A stretch of DNA of 64,000 nt, taken from contig NC_077240.1 in assembly GCF_947179165.1 (NCBI RefSeq), positions 49,040,501-49,104,500 of the forward strand, written 5' to 3'. The position numbers and the translations under genes were made by a program. The notes under the pieces were generated by a model, which was given only the letters and a program-made list of their open reading frames with translations, had not been told where the DNA came from and searched no databases. This stretch comes from Solanum dulcamara. Lineage: Eukaryota > Streptophyta > Magnoliopsida > Solanales > Solanaceae. Every line of letters begins with the position of its first letter. The stretch's first letter is position 1. Positions 1-11,069 of the stretch are shown here, one piece after another.

Positions 1-695
1 ATAAGTCTCAACAAAGCAAACAACAAGTTTACAACGCTTACTTCCTCCGTTTTAAACGGTTAAATCTCTAAACAAGCTTGTTAACAAGAAAAAGAACATC
101 AATCTAACCTTAGGTGTGCAGAAAATACGACAACACACTCCTTACTAGCTGATGTTTAGCTCAAAGTGAAGACAACGTAACGTGCAACGCCTTTTTCTTC
201 ACGAGTTTCAGAATTCGGGACTCAGATTTGGGTCAAAAATGGCTTCTTATCCTAGAAGATCTTTCTTTCTCTCTTTCTCTAAGATGTTCTAGAAACTTAT
301 GGTCTAAAAATAGAAGAGATAAGCGAACTTATCCTTTAAAAGTCAAAGAAAATGGGCCTGACCCGACTTGGATTCGGGTTGAGCCCAATTTCATCACCCT
401 GCTTGACCCTTCTGCATTAAAATGTCCATAACATTTTATCCTGATGTTTTCTATAAGCCCACAACCTATGGTTTGAAAGGTATTTTAATTATATACAACT
501 TTCATTTGATGAGGTTTCCCAAATTTCCAAATTATAATGGGTTTATGACCTCCCTAAGTCTGATCACCCGAAAATGTAGCTAAACAAAAACATTTTTTTC
601 CCCGTAACAAAATTCGAGTCAGTAGCAGTTGATCATATCATCAAGAAATAACCACTTTAATGCAAAAAATAGCTTAAATAATTAGGGGCGTTACA
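1..695 (-). repeat. Element A copy 1, 3' LTR (partial)
   Basis: It matches 7504-8197 (the 5' LTR of the same element) with about seven substitutions and one T-run indel. The right edge ...GGGGCGTTACA is the LTR terminus, reading TGTAACGCCCC on the element strand, and is followed by the PPT. The first ~1.9 kb lies outside the window. A TTCTAGAA motif at 287-294 resembles a heat-shock element dimer. Confidence 0.92.
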
Positions 696-731
696 AATCT
701 CTCCCCCTTAAGAAATTTCGTCTCGAAATTT
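696..731 (-). promoter_or_regulatory. Element A copy 1, polypurine tract and adjacent hairpin
   Basis: On the minus strand 712-696 reads CTTAAGGGGGAGAGATT, a polypurine tract directly against the LTR and the expected plus-strand primer for reverse transcription. Directly upstream, AAATTTCG (713-720) and CGAAATTT (724-731) form a perfect 8-bp stem with a 3-nt loop. Elements B, C and G have a hairpin in the same place with a different stem sequence. Confidence 0.85.
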
Positions 732-739
732 ACCTTATG

Positions 740-1993
740 CTAGTCCCGAAACAAATGGGGATATTGAATTCGCATGTCCTCCTCACGCTCCCAAGTTTCT
801 TCATTGACAGAATGATTTCTCCAAAGGACTTTTACTAAAGGAACTTTCTTGTTTCTAAGCTCTTTTGTCTCATGGGCCAAGATTTGGATAGGTTCCTCAT
901 TATATGTCACATTTGGACTTATCTCAATCAATTAGACAGGAAGAACATGAGATGGATCTGAGCGATATCTTCTAAGCATAGAAACATGGAAGACATTGTG
1001 GATTCTATCTAACTCCGGTGGAAGAGCTAGTTTATAAGCAACTGGACCAACTCTCTCAAGTACTTCATATGGTCCAATAAATCGAGGATTAAGTTTTCCT
1101 TTTTTGCCAAATATCATAATCTTCTTTCATGGAGAAACCTTTAAAAATACCTTATCTCCCACTTGGTACTCAATTTCACGCCTCTTAAGATCAGCATAAG
1201 ATTTTTGTCTATCTAAAGCAATTTTTAGATGGTCTTTGATGACTTTTACCTTATCTTCAGTTTGTTGCACAATATCAGGATCAATAAGTTTTCGTTCACC
1301 AACTTCACTCCAGCAAAGAGGAGTTCTACACTTTTTCCCATATAAGGCTTCGTAGGGAGGCATGCCAATACTTGATTGGTAGCTATTATTATAAGCAAAT
1401 TCTACCAAGGCTAGGTGTCTGTCCCAACTACCTTCAAATTCCATAATGCAAGCTCAAAGCATATCTTCCAACATTTGAATCACCCTCTCGGATTGGCCGT
1501 CTGTATGAGGGTGGAAAGACGTACTAAAGTTCAACCTAGTGCCCAAAGCATCTTGCAAGCTAGTCCAGAATCTAGATGTAAACCTTGGGTCTCGGTCAGA
1601 TACAATAGAAACAGGAACTCCATGTAGCCTCACAATCTCATTAACATACAATTCTGCTAAATATTCAAGTGAGTAATCCATTTTGATGTCCAAGAAATGA
1701 GCACTTTTGGTTAGCCTATCCACTATAACCCAAATTGCATCATGATTTCTTTGAGTGCGTGGAAGCCCAGAAACAAAGTCCATGGTTATCCTTTCCCATT
1801 TCCACTCAGGTATCGATAAGGATTGTAGTAAGCCTGTTGGGACTTGATGCTCGGCCTTTATCTATTGACAAGCTAAGCATTTAGAAATATATTCTGCAAT
1901 GTCCTTCTTCATACCATTCCACCAGTAATGTTCTTTGATGGTTTGATACATTTTGGTACCTCTAGGATGCATTGCATATAGTGAAGTATGTGC
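740..1993 (-). pseudogene. pol: Element A copy 1, integrase with chromodomain-like C terminus
   Basis: This is the integrase part of the A polyprotein, which would join element cDNA to host DNA. In order it shows a zinc-binding HHCC-like segment (..CLAC.. near 1875), the DDE core (Asp in DRLTKSAHF, Asp in SDRDPRF, Glu in SERVIQ) and the GPY-like segment FGKKGKLNPRFIGPYEV. It ends in a chromodomain-like tail with VKVLWRN and EETWEREEDM. It continues in the same frame as RT. Stops interrupt it at 1994-1996 (TAA), 1862-1864 (TAG), 1454-1456 (TGA), 1127-1129 (TGA) and 932-934 (TAA). The last is private to this copy: copy 2 has GAA there. The 1454 and 1127 stops fit C-to-T or G-to-A decay of Arg and Trp codons. 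Confidence 0.9.
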
Positions 1994-3943
1994 TTAATTC
2001 AAGATTTCTCTCCTCAATTTGTCATCATTAGGAATGCATAACCTATTTTGGTATAACAAGACAACATCCTCCTTTAATGTAAAATCTTTCTTTTTCCCCT
2101 TTTGAACTTCTTTGGTCAATTTTATGAGTTTCTCATCTAACTTTTGCGCTTCTTTCACCTGTTCACGCAATGTTGGCTTGACTTGCAAATTAGCAACCAT
2201 CGAACCATATGAATCAAGTGTAAAATAGACATTCATGTCTCTTAACTCTAGAAGCAAAGACAAAGGATTCAGATGCAAGCTTGCAAAGGATTTGCGACTC
2301 AAGGCGTCTGCAACCATATTAGCTTTACCTGGGTGATAGTCAATCGTGTAGTCATAATCTTTTATGAGTTCAAGCCATCTGCGTTGTCTTAAGTTCAGCT
2401 CTTTCTGCGTACCCAAGTATTTTAAGCTCTTGTGATCAGTGAATATATGACACTTTTCTCCATACAAATAATGCCGGCATATCTTTAAGGCGAACTCTAT
2501 AGCAGCAAGTTCTAGATCATGAGTAAGATAATTCAATTCATGTAGTTTTAATTTTCGAGAGGCATATGAAATAACTTTCCCTTCTTGCATTAACACACAT
2601 CCCAAACCACGATGAGATGCATCACTATATATCACATACTCTTTCCCCTCCATTGGTAGAGTAAGTATAGGCGCTTGTGTCAACAAGAATTTGAGTGTTT
2701 CAAAGCTCTCTTGGCACTTGTCATCCCAAGTAAACTTCACTTCCTTCTTCAAAAGTCTAGTCAAAGGAGAGGCTATAAGAGAGAAGCCTTTCACAAACCT
2801 TCTATAGTATCCTGCTAAACCCAAGAAACTTCTTACCTCAGTAGGACTTTTAGGAGTTTTCCATTCAACAACTGCTTCAATTTTACTAGGATCCACCTTC
2901 ACACCTTCGACTGATACAACATGTCCCAGAAAAGCCACTTCATTAAGCCAAAATTCACACTTTGAAAGCTTAGCATAAAGTTCCTTCTCTTTCAAAGCTT
3001 GTAAAACAATCCGAAGATGTTTATCATGCTCTTCTTTACTCTTGGAATATATTAAAATATCATCTATAAAGACTACCACAAATTGATCAATGTAAGGCCT
3101 AAATATTCGATTCATTAAATCCATGAATATTGTAGGAGCATTAGTCAATCCGAATGGCATCACTAAAAATTCATAATGACCGTATCGAGTTCTAAAAGCA
3201 GTTTTAGGAACATCTTCCTTTCTAACACGCAGTTGGTGATACCCAGACCTTATATCAATCTTTGAGAAAAAATTGGCACCCTTCAGCTGGTCAAACAAAT
3301 CATCAATCCTTGGTAGTGGATATCTGTTCTTGATTGTTATTTTGTTCAATTGTCTATAATCAATACACAGTCTAAGAGTACCATTTTTCTTCTTCACAAA
3401 TAGCATAGGGGCTCCCCAAGGAGAAACACTTGGACGAATAAAACCTTTCTCAAGAAGGTCTTGCAATTGATTTTTCAATTCCCTTAATTCTGCTGGTGCC
3501 ATTTTATAAGGAGTGATAGAAATAGGAGTAGATCCAGGAATGAGCTCGATCGGAAATTCAACTTCTCTTTCTGGTGGTAACCCAAGAAAATTTTCTGGAA
3601 ACACTTCCGGAAAGTCACACACAGTAGGTATATCTTTAAGACTAGGACTCTCCATACGTGTATCAATTATGTGATCAAGATATGCACTGCAACCTTGACG
3701 AATCATCTTTCTTGCTAAAGTTGCAGAAATAATATTAGATGACAATGATCTTTTACCTTGTACAATAATGTGTGAAAACGCAGGGTCCTTAAAAGTCACA
3801 TGCTTGGACCTACAATCCACTACTGCATGATATTTATAAAGCCAATCCATACCGATAATAATATCAAAATCATGGAAAGTCATTTCAATCAAATCAGCAG
3901 GAAAGACCAAGTTTTGAATCATGAAGGGACAAGCTTGGTAAAC
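1994..3943 (-). pseudogene. pol: Element A copy 1, protease end, reverse transcriptase and RNase H
   Basis: An open stretch of 642 codons. The N-terminal part is the end of the protease (IIGMDWL motif). RT follows, with [49 protein letters not shown] and the catalytic [10 protein letters not shown]. RNase H then has its acidic residues in SDAS, DLELAA, TDHKSL and VADALSRK. The product would copy element RNA into cDNA in the cytoplasm. It is in frame with gag upstream through a TGA at 3944-3946 and with integrase through a TAA at 1994-1996. Changes against copy 2 include Leu/Pro near 2525. The catalytic residues look intact, so the lesion is the stop codons. Confidence 0.93.
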
Positions 3944-4810
3944 TCAATTACAAACAACTTGGTAACCCAAAGGACTTTCAACTAGAACGTCAAAGTTAAG
4001 TCTCACAGATTTCACATTTTCAGGAAGAACAAGTGATGAACAAATATAGGAATGTGTAGAGCTAGGATCAAATAGTGTAAACACAGATAAGCCATATAAG
4101 TGAAATTTACCAACAACTACGTCCTGTCCCTCTTGATCATCTCTCTGCCTCATAGCATAAGCTCGTGCAGTAGCTCTGGACCCGCTAGCTTGAGTTTCTC
4201 CACTTGTCCCCGCTGCTTGGTTGTTTTTAGGCCTTGCACCTCTATTGGTTTGAGGAGGATTATTAGAAGACTTCTGAACCGAGCCCTCAGTATGCAAGGA
4301 AGGGACATTTTTAGGCTTAGGACAGTCCCTCACTTTATGATCAAAGCTGCCACAATTAAAACATGCACCAGAAGCTCTCCTGCAAGCACCATAGTGATTC
4401 TTTCCACATTCTGCACAAGTGGGAACGCGAGTCTTGCCTTGTCTATAACTCGAGGTACTAGCTGTAGAAAAATTTAGTCTGCTTTGCTTCTGTTGATTTG
4501 ACCTGTTGACACTACCAGCCTTAGAATCATCAAACCTTTCCTTCTTGGATGGATCTCCAAAATCTGACCTAGGCTTCCAGAATCTATTCTCATGTCTACT
4601 AGCTTCTTCCTTATCAAGTCTTTCCCAAGTGAAAGCAGTAGAAACTAATTTACAAAAGTTCTCATGTTGCAGGATTGCCACATTCTTTCTGATGGAATCG
4701 TTTAGGCCATCTTCAAACCTCCTGCATTTATCTTTTTCATCGGTAATAATGCCTCCAGCATAACGAGAGAGTCTAAGAAATTTTTGTTGATACTCAGCAA
4801 TAGACATGAC
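3944..4810 (-). pseudogene. gag: Element A copy 1, gag C-terminal part with zinc knuckle, and protease
   Basis: A 287-codon stretch with the nucleocapsid zinc knuckle CFNCGSFDHKVRDC (CX2CX4HX4C), preceded by a second Cys pair in CAECGKNHYGAC. A retropepsin-like active site follows in FTLFDPSSTHSYI. The family usually has DPG or DSG, so Ser replaces Gly here. The N-terminal MSIAEYQQKFLRLSRYAG continues the capsid domain across the TGA at 4811-4813, so this is the same reading frame as the upstream gag, not a separate gene. It ends at a TGA (3944-3946), after which the protease continues in frame. Confidence 0.88.
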
Positions 4811-5395
4811 TCATTGCCTTAGATTCAAAAACTCTTTTTTCTTAGCATCACAATAAGCAGGCGGGACATACTTCATATGAAATTCTTTAACAAAATCATC
4901 CCAGGTAAGAACGGGAGGTTTTGCTTTTGCATTTGGCACACTTACCCACCAGTCATAAGCATCTTTCTGCAATAATGAGATGGCATACCTGAATTTGGCA
5001 ACATCAAAACACTCTAATTGCTCAAACACCTTCTCTATACGTTCAAGCCATTGTTCAGGATCGGTGGGATCAACTGTGCCTTCAAACTCAACTCCACCCA
5101 TTTTTCTCATTTTTTCGAAGTTCAACCCATTGGGATCATGAATCGTTTTAGCCATACGGTGAAAGAATTCAGCCATCTGTTGAAAAGGAAGATTCATAAC
5201 TTGAATACCATGGCTCATGTGAGAATGCGAACTAGCTCTTACTCCTTGTTGACTTCCCACACCAAACCCACTAGTATGAGGAATATATTGATCCGAGGAC
5301 TGTTCGCCAACCCCTTTTACTGTATGAGGTTGGGAATAAGAGTCACCTATATCTTTACTAGCTGCTTCCATAGGTCTACGAGAAGAAGAGGCCAT
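4811..5395 (-). pseudogene. gag: Element A copy 1, gag capsid N-terminal part
   Basis: 194 codons from the ATG at 5395. The second half is the retrotransposon gag capsid: DPEQWLERIEKVFEQLEC, DAYDWW, then LTWDDFVKEFHMKYVP and KEFLNLRQ. This ATG was chosen because it is the first one downstream of the PBS in the polyprotein frame, about 180 bases from the PBS. A TGA at 4811-4813 separates it from the rest of gag in both copies, so the stop predates the duplication. Gag would form the cytoplasmic virus-like particle. Confidence 0.88.
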
Positions 5396-5576
5396 AACAT
5401 AACTCTTTTAAAAGTGAAGATCACATTGCATTAGGGACATGAATATGATGCATTTGCAACTTGTATGCATTAAATATGTTATTTACCCTATAGTGATCAC
5501 ATAATATAGCCCAAACCTTTTAAAAAAACAAGTGTGTAAGTAAATCACAGCAAAATTCCTAGAATCACAAACCTAG

Positions 5577-5588
5577 GCTCTGATACCA
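5577..5588 (-). other. Element A copy 1, primer-binding site (tRNA-iMet)
   Basis: The minus strand reads TGGTATCAGAGC, complementary to the 3' end of plant initiator tRNA-Met. It lies five bases inside the 5' LTR edge at 5594. It fixes the element orientation and the LTR boundary. Confidence 0.93.
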
Positions 5589-5593
5589 ACACT

Positions 5594-8197
5594 TGTAGCG
5601 ACCCTCCAGGGAGGATGCTACTACAAAAAAATGTATATTAAATTCGTGACACAAAAACAAATAACTTTCCGTAAGGCCCATTTATATAATCTAAAAAAAT
5701 AGTGAAAGGTGTAAGTTGTTAGCCAACTAAATTTTTTTTTCATCTCAATTAAATCGAATAAAAATTCCAATTTAGGATAGGTGACTTCTCAAAATAGTTT
5801 TTTTTTAAAATAGCTTTCGAGACATTTCATGTATTACGATAATTTATGCTTCATTCGAATATTCCAACTCCAAAGGGGAGATTTAGTGCTTCATAAAACT
5901 TAGAAATGTACATACCCCAAAGTTTACAAAACAAGCAACCATCCTTAAGTTACAACCCTTAGAAATACATATATATATACAAATATACAAGCAACTCATA
6001 AATAATATACACGCCCCAAAATACTACAAAATATAGATGCCTATATACAAATGTGATCTTCATTTAAGCTCCCAAAACTTCATCTCCAATGGCCAACCTC
6101 AAGACTCTTCTCGGACATTTCCTACGATAGAAATAACTATCGCTAAGCATAAAACTTAGTGGTGTAAAACTACAAGTTTGAAGCCTTTGGGTTTCCACCA
6201 TATTCTTTTCAAGTCATGAGCCGCACCAATGTACAATAATAATTAAAACAAGGCAACAACTATATCATGAGTATCAAGTTCTAAATGTAAAAGCTTAAAT
6301 GTAAATAATTCATAGAAGTACATTGACAAGATTTAGCACCAAGTTTCGCCCAATATGTACGTCATGCCATCACACCAACATCATAAAGTATCAAGAAGGA
6401 CCGGAGCCCTGTATCAAGAAGGGTAAAGACCCAATAATCAAGAGAACCAAGAACCATATTAAAAATGGCTTCCAAATTCGTACTTAAAATGGACAACTTC
6501 CATACTTAAGATGAACTAAAAATCCATAATCAAGATGCCAAAGGGTCCAAAACAAGAGGTATGCCAATAGTGACAAAGTCACAGCCACAAGAAGGACAAG
6601 GTCCACAAGAATGTCAAGTGATCGAGCAATCCGTACAAGTGGGCGAGTTAAGCAAGTGTCTTGCAAATTTCCCAAGATACCAATATGACAAGACATATTT
6701 CAAGACAATAGCAACCATACCAAGATAGGCTTTCAATATATTAGTAGGTAACAAGAGTTTATACACAAACCTTAGCCTTTTAGCATACAACAATCCAACA
6801 CGACTTCAAAAGTTCAAACCGTAGGCCATCAAATGTCTCAAGTTCCTCAACTTGCACACGATATAAACAACCTTGAAAATACCATTAAATGACTTATTTA
6901 ACTTTTCCAGAATATCCATAATATTGACATAAAACAAGATTTATTATTGCAAATAAGCCTAGAATGTTTCGACCCGAATTATGTTACTAAAACAGTAAAT
7001 TCAGAAAGTCAAGTACCACAACTTGAATCTAAATTTCGAAACTCAAAACAGCAAAACAGGACTTTATCCCCTTCATGAAACTTTTAGATATACTTCTTAA
7101 GTTTGCAACCCAAAAGAAATAAACTCAAAATTCATTTTGTACAAAAAGATATCATCCAAATACTAACAGCTACTTAAAAATGAGAATCTGGACAGCCACA
7201 CTTGTCCGGTTGTATCTAAGTTTGCAACCTGAAAACGGCAAAACTGAACTTTATTCCCTTCACAAAACATTTAGATCTATGTCTTAAGTTTCCAATCCAA
7301 AATAATCAATACAAAACTCATTTTGTACAAAAAGATATCATCAACGCACTAACAACAGTACCATCTCAAAAACGTGTTTGCAAACAAAGTTTAGTCCCCC
7401 AATTTCGACAACAACAACTTATCAACCACATTATCAACAATCATTCTACATCATAAATTAACTAATTCCACACATTTAATGAAACCAAAATAGCCCCAAA
7501 TCCATAAGTCTCAACAAAGCAAACAACAAGTTTACAACGCTTACTTCCTCCGTTTTAAACGGTTAAATCTCTAAACAAGCTTGTTAACAAGAAAAAGAAC
7601 ATCAATCTAACCTTAGGTGTGCAGAAAATACGACAACACACTCCTTACTAGCTGATTTTTAGCTCAAAGTGAAGACAACGTAACGTGCAACGCCTTTTTC
7701 TTCATGAGTTTCAGAATTCGGGACTCAGATTTGGGTCAAAAATGGCTTCTTAGCCTAGAAGATCTTTCTTTCTCTCTTTCTCTAAGATGTTCTAGAAACT
7801 TATGGTCTAAAAATAGAAGAGATAAGCGAACTTATCCTTTAAAAGTCAAAGAAAATGGGCCTGACCCGACTTGGATTCGGGTTGAGCCCAATTTCATCAC
7901 CCTGCTTGACCCTTCTGCATTAAAATGTCCATAACATTTTATCCCGATGTTTTCTATAAGCCCACAACCTATGGTTTGAAAGGTATTTTAATTATATACA
8001 ACTTTCATTTGATGAGGTTTCCCAAATTTCCAAATTATAATGGGTTTATGACCTCCCTAAGTCTGATCACCCAAAAATGTAGCTAAACAAAAACATTTTT
8101 TCCCCGTAACAAAATTCGAGTCAGTAGCAGTTGATCATATCATCAAGAAATAACCACTTTAATGCAAAAATTAGCTTAAATAATTAGGGGCATTACA
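5594..8197 (-). repeat. Element A copy 1, 5' LTR (2604 bp)
   Basis: TG...CA bounded: the left edge TGTAGCGACCC abuts the PBS spacer, and the right edge ...GGGGCATTACA abuts B leader sequence, with cgaac as the candidate target-site base set. It matches 1-695 and, in copy 2, 50412-52914 as its partner LTR. Divergence between the two LTRs is about 1% in 1-695 and higher elsewhere. ORF-like stretches inside it are not genes. Confidence 0.92.
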
Positions 8198-8384
8198 CGA
8201 ACCATCTTACACTTTTCTTTAATAGATTCTAAATATGGTAATCACATTGCTATTACTGAATTTCTTTTATCGAGTAATCACTTGACCTTGCTCTTAGTAT
8301 GCCAATGTTCGTAAGCTGCACAACTATTCTTGTGCCATTTTCACGAAGTGCGTTGTATTTACGTCATATTTCATTCCTTTTTTC

Positions 8385-8487
8385 ACTTCCCAGGGGGTCA
8401 CCCATCCTAGTGCTACTCTCATCCAAGCACGCTTAATTTTGGAGTTTTGAGAGAATCCAGTGCATTAGTGCGGGTATGATCGCGTCC
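8385..8487 (-). pseudogene. 5S rRNA-derived sequence in the element B leader
   Basis: Read on the minus strand from 8487, this matches about 103 nt of plant 5S rRNA from its 5' end. It includes CGATCATACC, CACTAATGCAC, TTAAGCGTGCTTGG (A-box region), CACTAGGATGGGTGACC (intermediate element and C box) and CCTGGGAAGT. Against my recollection of the plant 5S consensus it is roughly 85-90% identical and lacks the last ~17 nt. It points in the transcription direction of B. It is not a functional 5S gene: the 3' end is missing and there is no array. Cassandra TRIMs carry 5S in their LTRs; here it lies in an internal leader. Confidence 0.85.
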
Positions 8488-10293
8488 ATCCCTTATGGGG
8501 TCTCGTTTGAAGTTTAAGCGTTCCCATTTACATACGATAACGTCGGTCGATTTTCTCTTACACTTGTACTTCCCTTGTCCACTTCCCCCCTTTTAGGGTG
8601 TACCCATGTCATCCTCCATTTATTTTCAATTATTCATACGCGAATGATTCCATTCCCACATATTTAATGTGCTGCACCATATGTACATGTTCTGTTAAAT
8701 CTTCCATACGTTAGATTGCCTTTATAGGAAACCCTAGCACAATCGTAGGGTGCTTTAGTATTTGGAATATATCGTATAAAATCTTATCTGAGGGTTGGTA
8801 CTCTAGTAACATCCGTAATGTAGCAGTGCATTCAAAGCCATATTCCATTCATCCCAATCAGTAATTGGCTCGTACCCATGATCGGTTCAAACTCTCCACT
8901 CGAGAGTACTTATACTTTGATGATCCGTGTTTCGAGCTTCATCATAACACTAGCCTGATTCTAGTGGATACCACTTATTCTTCTAATAACCTCATAATAC
9001 AGCAGTTGTTCTGTAAATCGATATTTCATCTCCTTGCAGGATCCCACTAATCTCCAAGGTGGAATCACGTATACCCAATACTTCTTCATGCCTCATGAGC
9101 TTTCATCTTTGTCGTGTGCTTAAGGCTCACTTCTAATCCTGCTTAAAACCATATCAACTTCGTTGTAGTAGTATCCTTATCTTATCACCTTTTTATCATA
9201 CTATACCTTTTGTTCGTAACTGTCTATTTCCCTCTTCGTTCAGTACTCATACTTAATTAATCACCTCTATCTTGAACGCCTATATTAGAACTTCTCTCTT
9301 ATTCCTCCAGCTCATATCCATTTTTGGTTGGGTGCAAGGAATTCCATGTTACTCTTTATTTCCTTGCACTAGCTACCCTTTTCGTCATCACACAACCTTT
9401 ATTCGAAACTTTCCTTACAGAACTTGATAAATCTTCCTTATTTGTTTCGTTGCTTGCTTTTCCGTTTCACACCTATCTTTACATTCCATGGTACTCCTAT
9501 ATCCTCTCGAAAATATTAGTTTTACATGACCTTCCTTTCTAACTTCGTTCTACTATACCAGTATTGACCTCCTAGTTTCTATTGCCATTAATTTTGCAAT
9601 TAACTTGTTTCTCGAGGTCAGGCATACTGGTTTAGTCAAATCTCATCATTGTTGTGAGCACAACCTTTCAAGACATACTACAACCCTGTATCTCATTCTC
9701 TTTTTATTTCTATGAAAATTTGGGCAGAGTTTCCTCTGTATTTCTTACTATCTCAACACCTACACGCAGAAAATACCAACAATGCCTTGTAGGGCATCAT
9801 ATATATATATATATTCATATTATAAAATATCTCAGCCACACAGGGCACACATATATAGTCATATTATCTCATATCACAGCCGCATAGGGCGCCCACAATT
9901 AACAGTATGGAAATGGACTTACCTGTTATGTCCACTCGAGCTGCACTTGTTACACTTTCCTGTTTACCTTTCCTTTCACTTTTCAATTGTATATGTCAAT
10001 CACATTTCAATACCTTACCTGATATATATTTCGTGCCTTTGCTTACCTACGTGCTGTGTAACTTCCGATATCGTCAGTTACTTTTTTTCTATCGATATTA
10101 TCCTTCTACTGAAATCACAGGTTAGTATGGGGAATGTTATTTCCTATGACTCGGCTCTATCACACGATCTTAGATATGAAAGAAAGTAACATCTTAAATG
10201 TCCTGTAGCTTCCTGTCTATAGATGTGGTGCACAACACACCGATAAACAAGACTCTACTAGACACGGTTTGTAGATATTCCAAGGATGAACTA

Positions 10294-10304
10294 CTCTGAT
10301 ACCA
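10294..10304 (-). other. Element B primer-binding site (copy 1)
   Basis: The minus strand reads TGGTATCAGAG, complementary to initiator tRNA-Met, four bases inside the B 5' LTR edge at 10309. It shows that B runs on the minus strand. Confidence 0.9.
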
Positions 10305-11069
10305 CTTTTGTCACGACCCAACCCCGTAGGCCACGACTGGGATCCGACTTGGACCCTCTTATGCGTATTTATCAGCTACACTTAAGTTGAACCATGTGTG
10401 ATGTGATACTATACACAAAAAACCTCAATAGTTTAAAACTTTTCATGTACCTGTAGCCTCTTTCATTTGTATCATATCATAAAAGGGCACGCGCCGACGA
10501 GGCTACCATAACATAAAAACATTTACAACATGCCGTATAGGCACAATCAAAACAAACTTATAAACAACCCACATCCATATGTCTACAGACCTCTAGGAAT
10601 AGTAATAGCAACATATGGCGGGACAGGGCCCCTGCCGTACCCCTGAATGTACAAATATATACATTAAGTGACCGATATCAAAAATTAGGCTCTAGAACAG
10701 TGAAGCACTTCCGACATAGCTGAGAGGATCTCCTAAACTAATGTATCTCTAGAAGGAACATTTATACCTGCGGGCATGAAATGCAGCCCCCTCGGGGAAC
10801 GGGGGGTCAAAACGATATATGTATTGAGTATATAAAGCATAATGCATCACAACTGAGAGAACAACTAAAATGGGGATGCAGGAAACAAGTATAACAGTTA
10901 ATAGGGTACTATACCTACTTCTTATAACATAAGGGCATGTACATCATCTTCACATACCATATCCGGCCCGCTGGGGTACTCGGAGTTACCATGTCATTGC
11001 ATACGGCGTCGTGTCATAGGTTACAATTACCTTATTATGTTTTCACATGCATACCCATCTATCATTACA

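Larger units (their letters stand above)
1..8197 (-). mobile_element. Element A copy 1: Tekay/Del-type Ty3/gypsy retrotransposon
   Basis: This is a minus-strand LTR retrotransposon that is structurally complete except that the window starts inside its 3' LTR. From right to left it holds the 5' LTR (5594-8197), an initiator tRNA-Met PBS, gag with a zinc knuckle, protease, RT, RNase H, integrase with a chromodomain-like tail, a PPT and the 3' LTR. The PR-RT-RH-IN order is that of Ty3/gypsy. The chromodomain-like tail, long LTRs and Met PBS point to the Tekay/Del clade. It sits in the internal region of element B. Seven in-frame stops and no frameshift mark it as dead but young. Confidence 0.93.
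8198..10308 (-). mobile_element. Element B internal leader, non-coding (copy 1)
   Basis: Sequence between the A 5' LTR and the B 5' LTR. It ends at a PBS (10294-10304) next to the B LTR, so it is the 5' internal region of B. No gag-like reading frame is recognisable on either strand. The plus-strand relative E (26760-29464) is colinear with it, for example in the stretch around ATTTTCC/GGGCAGAG and the TA-rich run near 9811. It holds a 5S rRNA-derived segment at 8385-8487. A is inserted at its left end. Confidence 0.8.

Noticed and set aside
4100..4477. 125-codon plus-strand open frame opposite element A gag
   Set aside because: It is antisense to the zinc-knuckle region of gag, has no recognisable domain, and recurs only because the element is duplicated.
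4811..4813. Programmed stop-codon readthrough between the gag parts
   Set aside because: Six other in-frame stops of all three kinds occur along pol, which fits random decay better than recoding.
5018..5434. 138-codon plus-strand open frame opposite gag
   Set aside because: Antisense to the capsid frame, with no domain; the minus-strand frame has clear gag motifs.
8385..8487. A functional 5S rRNA gene
   Set aside because: The 3' end is missing, about a tenth or more of positions differ, no T-run terminator follows, and it is embedded in a retroelement leader.
9782..10189. 135-codon frame in the B leader
   Set aside because: Low-complexity start (TA repeats), opposite to the element direction, and not conserved in E.
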